IMG/VR virus record: IMGVR_UViG_3300002144_000223 | Location: 1-31,056 of that record | Origin: a virus | DNA length: 31,056 bases | Strand: one strand, 5' to 3' | Shown: piece after piece, positions 26,115 through 31,056 of the stretch | Layout: each line of letters opens with the position of its first letter | Numbering within the stretch: the stretch's first letter is position 1 | Position numbers and translations under genes: made by a program | Notes under the pieces: model-generated | What the model was told of the DNA's origin: nothing | Seen by the model: only the letters and a program-made list of their open reading frames with translations | The model's database searches: none

Positions 26115-26918
26115 TTAGCGTTTTATTTTTTTAGCTACAGATTTCATTGCAGACTTTTTACCAAAGAATCCTTTTTCTTTTTTAGTAACAGCAGATTCTC
26201 CTTTTTTACTAGGTAATTCAACTACATCTGGGGTAGTACTTACAGACGGTTTTTTAAACTCTTTAGTAGCAACTACTCCACTTGATTTTATGGTTGAAAC
26301 CGGCTCTATGTCTTTAGCTTTATGTCTAACTTTAGATCCCATCGCGGCATTGATTTGGTTTTGAGCAGCGGCATATTCACGACTGCCTTTTGCTGCAGAA
26401 TTTCTTGCTTTAACAAGTTTATCCATAGTCCCTCCTTTATTAGCCGCTTCGTAGCTGTTTGCTTTTACAGCAGGTTTTTCCTCTACTTTAGGAGCTGGCT
26501 TAGTTGCAGAATTTCTTGTAACTGACTTAGTCGTTGCTTTTGCACCCGGAGCCGGTAACCCTTTAATACTTTTATATGTTTTTGGGTCTGATGCTTCCAT
26601 TGATGCAACAACTCTTGCGGCCCTTTGCCTAGCTGTTCCTATTCTACCGCCTGATATATCAAATTTTTTATCTGTAGAGCGAAGCATAGCTTTAGCGTCG
26701 TTATAACTTTTTGTTGCCTTGTTGGTTTCTCTTCTTTTGTTAGCCTCTCTTGATTTTTTCCAAGTCTCTGTCGAACCCATCTTAGCAGGGGACTTTACGT
26801 ACCCATACTCTTTTTTCATTTCCGCATTTGACTCGTTTTTCTCGTGTTTCGCTTTTGCGGATTTTGAAGCGTACTTTTCTCCAGTAGCTTTTTCTGTAAC
26901 TTTCTTCTTGATTGCCAT
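26115..26918 (-). CDS. Lysine-rich protein with SPAKM motif and duplicated C-terminal module (267 aa)
   Basis: The protein is very basic and Ala/Lys-rich (AKAKHEKNESNAEMKKEYGY, then VKSPAKMG at residues 42-49). Residues about 55-130 contain a charged helical region (KKSREANKRRETNKATKSYN and ARQRAARVVASMEASDPKTY); then comes a Lys/Pro/Ala-rich linker and the 217-259 module shared with the 349-residue protein, ending in KKSAMKSVAKKIKR. No known domain. It begins 11 bases after the winged-helix gene's stop. A DNA-binding or virion-packaged role is plausible by composition but not shown. Confidence 0.75.
   Translation of the reverse strand: MAIKKKVTEKATGEKYASKSAKAKHEKNESNAEMKKEYGYVKSPAKMGSTETWKKSREANKRRETNKATKSYNDAKAMLRSTDKKFDISGGRIGTARQRAARVVASMEASDPKTYKSIKGLPAPGAKATTKSVTRNSATKPAPKVEEKPAVKANSYEAANKGGTMDKLVKARNSAAKGSREYAAAQNQINAAMGSKVRHKAKDIEPVSTIKSSGVVATKEFKKPSVSTTPDVVELPSKKGESAVTKKEKGFFGKKSAMKSVAKKIKR
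26142..26270 (-). repeat. Copy B of duplicated 43-codon module
   Basis: This encodes residues 217-259 of the 267-residue protein and matches 24388-24516. The shared core ATKEFKKPxVSTTPDVVELP is followed by SAVTKK and GFFxKKS. Nucleotide similarity continues through the core, so the copies probably arose by duplication or by gene conversion. Confidence 0.85.
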
Positions 26919-26929
26919 AATTATTGGTT

Positions 26930-27370
26930 TTACCTGTTTTTGTCTTTTATCATGTTATCGATAGCTTTGTTAAAAACTTTGTCAGTGTATGATTTGTTTT
27001 TAAAAAACTTACTCCTATGAGATGTTGGTAAATCTTCAACTCCTAGAAGTATATTATATATTCTTGTAATTAATCTTTTTGCTTTTGTCGATGTTTGATA
27101 AACACTATACTTCATTGTTGTATTGTTGCGTTGCCTCCATACATCAATCCAACCATCTTTGCGAAGTCGTTCCCATCTGGCTTTGTCCCAAGAGTACGTA
27201 TACGCACCATCTATGAAATCATTACGTGTAAAATGTACTTTGCAATCTAAATATATAAGTAGTTCTAAATCAGCATCATTCAACTCGTGTGTTTTGCATG
27301 CCCATTTACGTACAATCCTATAATATTTGAACAGGTTTATATCTCTTAAGTCCGCTGGCGTTAGTCTCAT
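26930..27370 (-). CDS. Winged-helix-like DNA-binding protein (146 aa)
   Basis: The segment DADLELLIYLDCKVHFTRND (33-51) followed by WDKARWERLRKDGWIDVWRQ (61-80) and TMKYSVYQTSTKAKRLITRI (85-104) has the order helix, recognition-type helix, beta wing and C-terminal helix of MarR-like winged-helix proteins. Arg and Lys clusters on the wing support nucleic-acid contact. The start at 27370 overlaps the GroES stop (ATGA), so translation is likely coupled. It could be a late-gene regulator or a small packaging-type protein; sequence alone does not separate these. Not a canonical family to me. Confidence 0.7.
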   Translation of the reverse strand: MRLTPADLRDINLFKYYRIVRKWACKTHELNDADLELLIYLDCKVHFTRNDFIDGAYTYSWDKARWERLRKDGWIDVWRQRNNTTMKYSVYQTSTKAKRLITRIYNILLGVEDLPTSHRSKFFKNKSYTDKVFNKAIDNMIKDKNR

Positions 27371-27624
27371 TCAATAATAACTACATCGTTAATTGTTATA
27401 ACAAAATATAGTTTATCCACCCATTCTATTCCGTGGCCTGCGTGTTTATCATATCTGATAATATCACCCGGCTTTAAAAAATCAATCTTGTCACCAACGC
27501 TAATGATTTCACCTTTTAGGTATCTAACATCATGGTTCTGACTTTGCGTTATTTCAAGTCCTCCAACTGTCTTAGGGGCCTCTTTAATTTTGTCTATAAT
27601 AATAAAGTGGTTTACTGCTTGCAT
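27367..27624 (-). CDS. groES: GroES-like co-chaperonin (85 aa)
   Basis: With the start at 27624 the protein reads MQAVNHFIIIDKIKE. Residues 17-31 form a mobile-loop analogue with GGLEIT (family GGIVL-type motif), followed by RYLKGEIISVGD, FLKPGDIIRYDKHAGHGIE and a final strand ITINDVVIIE. It is shorter than bacterial GroES (about 97 residues), mainly because the roof loop region is reduced. The start was chosen because the GroEL stop TAA overlaps it as TAATG; an upstream ATG at 27651 would add nine residues from inside the GroEL gene. It should cap the adjacent GroEL during folding of phage or host proteins. Confidence 0.88.
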   Translation of the reverse strand: MQAVNHFIIIDKIKEAPKTVGGLEITQSQNHDVRYLKGEIISVGDKIDFLKPGDIIRYDKHAGHGIEWVDKLYFVITINDVVIIE

Positions 27625-29216
27625 TATCCTCTCATATTTGAAATTATACAATCAGCTGATACTATGGTAGTTGCAACACTTATTGCGTTTTTCAGTGCTG
27701 ATTTTGTAACCAATACTGGATCTATAATACCATTTTCAACCATATTTTTGTAGCATCCACAAGTGGCATCTACTCCAACTCCTATCCATTCTCTGTCTTC
27801 TAACTCAATATCCGAGTCTACAAACTCTTTCGGATTTAATATATCCTCATATCCTGCATTATCTAATATTGTATAATATGGAGATTGTATTGACTTAAGA
27901 AGTATATCGTAACCAGCTCCTTTGGGCTCTATTATTTGCGAAGCATTTAAAAGAGCTACTCCACCTCCAGGAACAATTCCTTCAATTAAGGCGGCTTTGG
28001 TTGCATGTAATGCATCTTCAACTCTATCTTTCTTTTCTTTTAATTCTAAAGCAGAATCGGCTCCTACATATAGGACACCAACTTTGCCAGTAAGCATTGA
28101 TAATCTTTGCTCTAATTTCTTTTTAATATAACCGTTTGTTTCTTTTGCAATCTTAGTTTCAACATCTGCAATTCTTTCTGAGACGTCAGCATCAATATCT
28201 TTAACTTGTAGGATAGTGCTTTTAGAATCAGTAACAGACTTAAGTACTTCGCCTAACACATTTATGTCTATCAAATCTAGATCATCCCCAAGCTCTTCAT
28301 TTATAACTGTAGCCCCGGTTAATAAAGCTAAGTCTTCAATAGTATCTTGTTTTGTTGGGCCAAATCCAGGCAAATCGACAACATTAACTTTAATGTTACC
28401 TTTTACTTTGTTTGTTAGTAACGTTGCATAAGGTTGTTGTTCAACAGTAGCAATTATTAATAAACTTCTTTTTGTTTTGACTATATGTTCTAATATACTT
28501 TGTATTCTTCTTATATTTGGAATAGGTGAACTTACAATCAACACCAACGGATTATCAAGAACCGCTGTGCCTTTATCTTTGTCTGTTAAAAAGTAAGGAG
28601 ATTTAATGCCTGAGTCAAATTGTGTTCCTTCAACAAAATCAATATAAGTTTCATTTGTTGGAGAATCTTCCATTAAGACTACCCCATTCCTTCCAACTTT
28701 TTCGAAAGCTTCACCAATTTTTTCGCCAAGTTCCTTGTCGTTATTACAGCTGATGTAAGCAACTTGCCGTAGCATATCACCCTCAACTTCAATACTGACT
28801 TTATCAAGGTATTTAGTAATCTCTTCCGAGCACTCAAAAATTTGGTTCTTAATGTCCCTAATTTTTTCATCACCTTCGTATTCGTTTATGTTTTTAAGCA
28901 ATGAGTAAGCTAAGACAGTAGCGGTAGTTGTACCGTCCCCTGCCTCTCTTACTGTATTACTAGCAGCTTCCTTTATTAAAGTAGCCCCTATATTTTCGAC
29001 CGGGTCCATTAAGACTACGCTTTCTGCAACGGTTACACCGTCTTTTGTTATCACCGGTCTACCCATAGCGTCCTCGTATATTACGCATTTTCCAGATGCA
29101 CCTAACGTGCTCTTAACTGCGTTTGCTAATTTTTCGACGCCACTCATTATTTTGTCCTTTGCTTCATCTCCAAAGCTCAGGTTCTTCACAATATTACTTG
29201 GTAAGTTAAATTCCAT
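27624..29216 (-). CDS. groEL: Phage-encoded GroEL-type chaperonin
   Basis: The 530-residue protein is a full-length group I chaperonin. Visible motifs: VITKDGVTVA (D59), GDGTTTATVLA at residues 93-103, RVEDALHATKAALIEG with the ATP-hydrolysis Asp at D401, PGGGVALL shortly after, and IIDPVLVTKSALKNA in the C-terminal equatorial part. It ends NMRG and lacks the Gly-Gly-Met C-terminal tail of bacterial GroEL. It makes a folding chamber together with GroES encoded next. Phage copies are thought to help fold capsid or other large virion proteins, but the client here is not shown. A 65-base gap with a possible promoter-like motif precedes the ATG at 29216. It could be host-acquired, but its divergence from bacterial GroEL suggests a long phage history. 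Confidence 0.95.
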   Translation of the reverse strand: MEFNLPSNIVKNLSFGDEAKDKIMSGVEKLANAVKSTLGASGKCVIYEDAMGRPVITKDGVTVAESVVLMDPVENIGATLIKEAASNTVREAGDGTTTATVLAYSLLKNINEYEGDEKIRDIKNQIFECSEEITKYLDKVSIEVEGDMLRQVAYISCNNDKELGEKIGEAFEKVGRNGVVLMEDSPTNETYIDFVEGTQFDSGIKSPYFLTDKDKGTAVLDNPLVLIVSSPIPNIRRIQSILEHIVKTKRSLLIIATVEQQPYATLLTNKVKGNIKVNVVDLPGFGPTKQDTIEDLALLTGATVINEELGDDLDLIDINVLGEVLKSVTDSKSTILQVKDIDADVSERIADVETKIAKETNGYIKKKLEQRLSMLTGKVGVLYVGADSALELKEKKDRVEDALHATKAALIEGIVPGGGVALLNASQIIEPKGAGYDILLKSIQSPYYTILDNAGYEDILNPKEFVDSDIELEDREWIGVGVDATCGCYKNMVENGIIDPVLVTKSALKNAISVATTIVSADCIISNMRG

Positions 29217-29252
29217 TATTATTTAATTTGATTTGATTTTATTTGTTTAATA

Positions 29253-29271
29253 CCTATATTATTACGTATTA
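29253..29271 (-). promoter_or_regulatory. Promoter-like element ahead of groEL
   Basis: On the minus strand the gap between the spanin-like gene and groEL reads TAATACGTAATAATATAGG. It matches 14 of 19 positions of the T7 late promoter core (TAATACG and TATAGG halves), and its AAATAATACGT core occurs twice more in the window, at 5482-5492 and near 23877-23887. No phage RNA polymerase is visible here and the region is very AT-rich, so chance is quite possible. Confidence 0.25.
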
Positions 29272-29281
29272 TTTTATATTT

Positions 29282-29782
29282 TTAGAACCCGTGAATATTG
29301 TCACTAGCCTTTTTAAATACTATAACCAAGAATGCAATTATAACAATACCTATTATCCATAAGAATATGTTAGACACAATAGGTTCTTTTTTGTCTATTA
29401 TTTTTGAACTACTAGCAACCGCTATTTCTTCACTCACTTTATTAGTAGCCGTGGAGTCAATACGCTTTGTTTCTGACTCTTTTTTAATATTTGTATACAA
29501 AATGTTAGACTTAGTTTTTTTAATGCTTAGAATCACGTTTTTATATAATACATTATTAACAGATATTGGCTTAGACGTGTCAATAGGTGTTAGTATTAAT
29601 TCGTCTATTTCAACTTGTGTATTTATGTTGGTTGTGTCAATCTTTTTTATGCTGGTTTCTGCAACCAACTTTATAGTAGTTTCAGACACACTGTCTTTCT
29701 TAATTTTTATATTTGCAATATCTACTTTGCGAGCTCCGCAGGACACCAGCAACAATGCAATAACTACTATGTATAGTTTCAT
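29282..29782 (-). CDS. Lipoprotein with C-terminal membrane segment, unimolecular-spanin-like (166 aa)
   Basis: The N-terminus MKLYIVVIALLLVSCGARKV is a lipoprotein signal with lipobox LVSC (C15 as lipidated Cys). The middle is a Lys/Asp/Thr-rich periplasmic stretch with beta and helical parts (TSIKKIDTTNINTQVEIDEL) and the C-terminus has one membrane segment (residues about 139-156, IFLWIIGIVIIAFLVIVF) followed by a short polar tail. Such a protein would be tethered to the outer membrane and anchored in the inner membrane, as in phage T1 gp11. It sits directly after the DUF5675-like gene with an ATGA overlap, in a probable lysis cassette, which fits a spanin. No sequence family is recognised; the role is inferred from topology and neighbours. 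Confidence 0.75.
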   Translation of the reverse strand: MKLYIVVIALLLVSCGARKVDIANIKIKKDSVSETTIKLVAETSIKKIDTTNINTQVEIDELILTPIDTSKPISVNNVLYKNVILSIKKTKSNILYTNIKKESETKRIDSTATNKVSEEIAVASSSKIIDKKEPIVSNIFLWIIGIVIIAFLVIVFKKASDNIHGF

Positions 29783-30165
29783 GATTGTATTGTTAACGTT
29801 ATATTATCCGCTTTTTGCATTTTCTTAAAAAGTTTTTCAAAAGCTTTTCTAGATTGCCCTATAAAGTTTTTGTTTCTAGATTGCCCCACTAGTATACAAC
29901 CTTCTGTATCATGGTTTGTATTACCACTATGTATACGTACACCTTCAAAATTAGGCACACCTATTAACAATGGTAGTAATCTTTTAAACCTATTCGATTG
30001 GTTGATTATTACTTTATATGTTCCTTTTGGAATTGCAGTTTCACCCTTTATTTTAATGGCTCTTTCTGTATCTTCCAAAGTAAAACACTCAAATATTCCG
30101 TCAACTAAAAGTTCCCCTATAGTTGACGTTTCTGTCTTGTAAAGTCTTTTAACCGTTAATAACAT
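29779..30165 (-). CDS. DUF5675-like protein, putative endolysin
   Basis: The 128-residue protein begins with the strands VKRLYKTETSTIGELLVDGI and has GETAIPKGTYKVIINQSNRF, a beta fold typical of the DUF5675 family. The segment GVRIHSGNTNHDTEGCILVG (residues 75-94) holds H79, N82, D86 and C90, close to the catalytic plan of L,D-transpeptidase-like folds (His-x-x-Asn ... Gly-Cys), so it may act on peptidoglycan. The gene lies between two small membrane genes and the spanin-like gene, which makes a cell-wall role likely. It overlaps the start of the 166-residue gene by four bases. Family identity is from memory of the motif; enzymatic activity is not established. Confidence 0.8.
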   Translation of the reverse strand: MLLTVKRLYKTETSTIGELLVDGIFECFTLEDTERAIKIKGETAIPKGTYKVIINQSNRFKRLLPLLIGVPNFEGVRIHSGNTNHDTEGCILVGQSRNKNFIGQSRKAFEKLFKKMQKADNITLTIQS

Positions 30166-30328
30166 CTTTCTTCTTTATTTTACCTATTATCCAATCGTAT
30201 ATTTTCATACCGGTAAATATTATTGATATAACCAATAATAATATTTTTAGCGCTGCTTCCAAATTTGTAAGACTAATTATTAAAGTTAGTGTGTTTAATA
30301 GATACACTCTGGTTGATCCCTGGTCCAT
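30149..30328 (-). CDS. Small membrane protein in the lysis cassette (59 aa)
   Basis: ATG at 30328, TAA at 30149. It reads MDQGSTRVYLLNTLTLIISL, then TNLEAALKILLLVISIIFTG and a basic end MKIYDWIIGKIKKKDVING. There are one or two membrane segments (about residues 8-20 and 25-42) and a Lys-rich tail, as in small holins or antiholins. It overlaps the holin-like gene by one base (TAATG) and the DUF5675-like gene by 17 bases, so it is almost certainly translated with them. It may be a holin, a holin partner, or a signal-arrest-type helper. Confidence 0.75.
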   Translation of the reverse strand: MDQGSTRVYLLNTLTLIISLTNLEAALKILLLVISIIFTGMKIYDWIIGKIKKKDVING

Positions 30329-30525
30329 TATTTTATTGATTTAGCTTTCATTAATCTTTCAACTATATTTGTGGCCCCCTCAATAGATATGTATGCAGTT
30401 GCAATAATTACCCAATCACTAGACTCTAGAGTACTAGCAAATAAGCCAATAGAAGCAATAATAAATACCATTAGCTTGCGGCTAATCCATTTGCTTATTA
30501 ATATATCAAGTTGTTCTTTACTCAT
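30328..30525 (-). CDS. Holin-like small membrane protein (65 aa)
   Basis: It has an N-terminal polar helix (MSKEQLDILISKWISRK), then two hydrophobic segments (LMVFIIASIGLFAS, about residues 18-32, and WVIIATAYISIEGA, about 38-51) and a basic tail (RLMKAKSIK). Two closely spaced membrane helices in a short protein beside a cell-wall gene is the classical holin layout; SDWVIIATAYI is a segment that I recall in phage holin-like proteins. Stop and start overlap with the genes on both sides (TAATG). Membrane permeabilisation is inferred. Confidence 0.75.
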   Translation of the reverse strand: MSKEQLDILISKWISRKLMVFIIASIGLFASTLESSDWVIIATAYISIEGATNIVERLMKAKSIK

Positions 30526-30746
30526 TATTTTATAACATTTTGCAATTCGGCTACTTTAGCCTCGGATAGCGCCTCCAAAAACCACTCTTTAGCCAACATA
30601 ATCTCTATATGCTGAATATTCCTATTTTTTGAATCTACGTCTTCCTCCGTTAGTATTTCTTTTGAATTTAATTCATTAATTAAGTTTACCGAATCATAAG
30701 CGGCGTTTATTGAGTTTTGAATTTCTTCTTGTGTTAATTCTTCCAT
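30525..30746 (-). CDS. Hypothetical helical protein after the tail appendage (73 aa)
   Basis: With the start at 30746 it reads MEELTQEEIQNSINAAYDSV and continues as acidic helices (EILTEEDVDSKNRNIQHIEI, then LAKEWFLEALSEAKVAELQN). No family is recognised. The start was chosen over an upstream ATG at 30803 that would read back through the A7C repeat and overlap the preceding gene by 29 bases. It is followed by TAATG into the holin-like gene. Helical composition suggests an oligomerising accessory protein, for example a tail appendage chaperone. Confidence 0.6.
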   Translation of the reverse strand: MEELTQEEIQNSINAAYDSVNLINELNSKEILTEEDVDSKNRNIQHIEIMLAKEWFLEALSEAKVAELQNVIK

Positions 30747-30776
30747 TTTTTTTTGTTTTTTTGTTTTTTTGTTTTT
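30746..30776 (-). repeat. A7C repeat leader
   Basis: On the minus strand the bases before the ATG at 30746 read AAAAAC, then AAAAAAAC twice, then nine A with the last one starting ATG. It joins the end of the tail appendage gene (stop 30777-30775) to the 73-residue gene. A-rich leaders support initiation where no Shine-Dalgarno sequence is used, as in Bacteroidota; the tandem units could also vary in length by slippage. Confidence 0.8.
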
Positions 30777-31056
30777 ATATAGCCGTTGCTGTAATAACGC
30801 CAATGTTACTAACAGTTATTTTATATGAAGTTCCATTTGGAGATTTTAATACTACTCCTGCTCCTGCGCCTCCAACATATAATGCGGTAGTGCTTGTGTT
30901 ACCAATTCTAGCTGTATTAGATCCATCTCCAATAGCGGTGTGACCTATTACTATTTGATTACTATCAGCATTAGTCTTTGATTTTGTACCTGCCCCGATG
31001 AACACAGAGCTGTTGGGTGTTTCATTTGCTGTACCACCAAATACTATAGAACCCGC
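30775..31056 (-). CDS. C-terminal end of a tail appendage protein (5' end outside window)
   Basis: The frame is open from base 31056 to the stop at 30775, giving 93 residues. It contains SVFIGAGTKSKTNADSNQIV, IGHTAIGDGSNTARIGNTST and GVVLKSPNGTSYKITVSNIG. The IGxxAxGDGSNTxxIGN repeat type is found in trimeric beta-helix or YadA-head-like phage fibres and tail appendages. A short conserved end (GVVLKSPNGTSYKITV...) is common in such appendage C-termini. The gene precedes the lysis cassette. The truncated N-terminus is outside the window, so the full architecture is unknown. Confidence 0.75.
   Translation of the reverse strand, partial: AGSIVFGGTANETPNSSVFIGAGTKSKTNADSNQIVIGHTAIGDGSNTARIGNTSTTALYVGGAGAGVVLKSPNGTSYKITVSNIGVITATAI

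Noticed and set aside
27625-27651. N-terminal extension of GroES starting at 27651
   Set aside because: It reads nine residues from the end of groEL and does not match GroES; the TAATG start at 27624 gives the expected N-terminus.
29298-29828. Plus-strand 176-residue open frame opposite the spanin-like gene
   Set aside because: It is antisense to a gene with a clear lipobox and membrane segment; hydrophobic content is the mirror of Lys/Asn-rich codons.
1-31056. tRNA genes, CRISPR arrays, insertion sequences, integrase or attachment sites
   Set aside because: No cloverleaf, spaced repeat array, transposase motif or integrase was seen; all DNA is accounted for by phage-type genes and short gaps.

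Overview
The window is a stretch of tailed double-stranded DNA phage (or prophage) genome. Every gene I can support lies on the minus strand, so the biological reading order runs from base 31056 down to base 1. Genes are tightly packed, often with stop/start overlaps (TAATG or ATGA), and no intergenic gap exceeds about 100 bases. Three features suggest a host in Bacteroidota, perhaps a flavobacterium: the DNA is AT-rich; starts are preceded by A/T-rich leaders with no Shine-Dalgarno sequence; and a virion protein carries domains that look like Bacteroidota surface-protein FN3 and SprB-type repeats. The order TerL, portal, scaffold-like protein, major capsid protein, two ring/tubular proteins, about 1460-residue muzzle/stabilization protein, then internal cargo proteins, with no sheath or tape measure, matches a short-tailed (podovirus-like) virion of the kind found in crAss-like phages and their marine relatives. 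That assignment rests on gene order and remembered family signatures, not on a search.

Layout in transcription order. (1) 31056-29282: C-terminus of a tail appendage protein, then a probable lysis cassette: a small helical protein, a 65-residue holin-like protein, a 59-residue membrane protein, a DUF5675-like putative endolysin, and a lipoprotein with a C-terminal membrane segment (unimolecular-spanin layout). (2) 29216-27367: a phage GroEL with intact ATPase residues and a short GroES, joined by TAATG. (3) 27370-24370: a winged-helix-like protein and four lysine-rich or small proteins that share an SPxKM-type short motif; one of them is a small HExxH zincin candidate, and two share a nearly identical C-terminal module. 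(4) 24319-22861: small conserved genes, including a 51-residue CGC-motif protein, a coiled-coil protein, a possible tandem GroES-like barrel protein and a possible small terminase. (5) 22861-12828: DNA packaging, head and connector genes. (6) 12818-1: tail muzzle, a fibre-like protein with FN3/SprB-type modules, small proteins, and three probable internal/ejected proteins, the last a giant protein cut by the window edge that carries an HELLH zincin motif.

How they may work together: the packaging and capsid genes build and fill the head; the GroEL/GroES pair probably helps fold capsid or other virion proteins; the ring, muzzle and fibre proteins form the tail; the glycine/alanine-rich cargo proteins are likely ejected into the cell; and the lysis cassette releases progeny. 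Two hairpins flank the gene just after the capsid gene and could set the relative amount of capsid and tail transcripts. The most unusual parts are the SPxKM block with its zincin, the giant zincin cargo protein, the second possible GroES-like gene, and the spanin-like lipoprotein.
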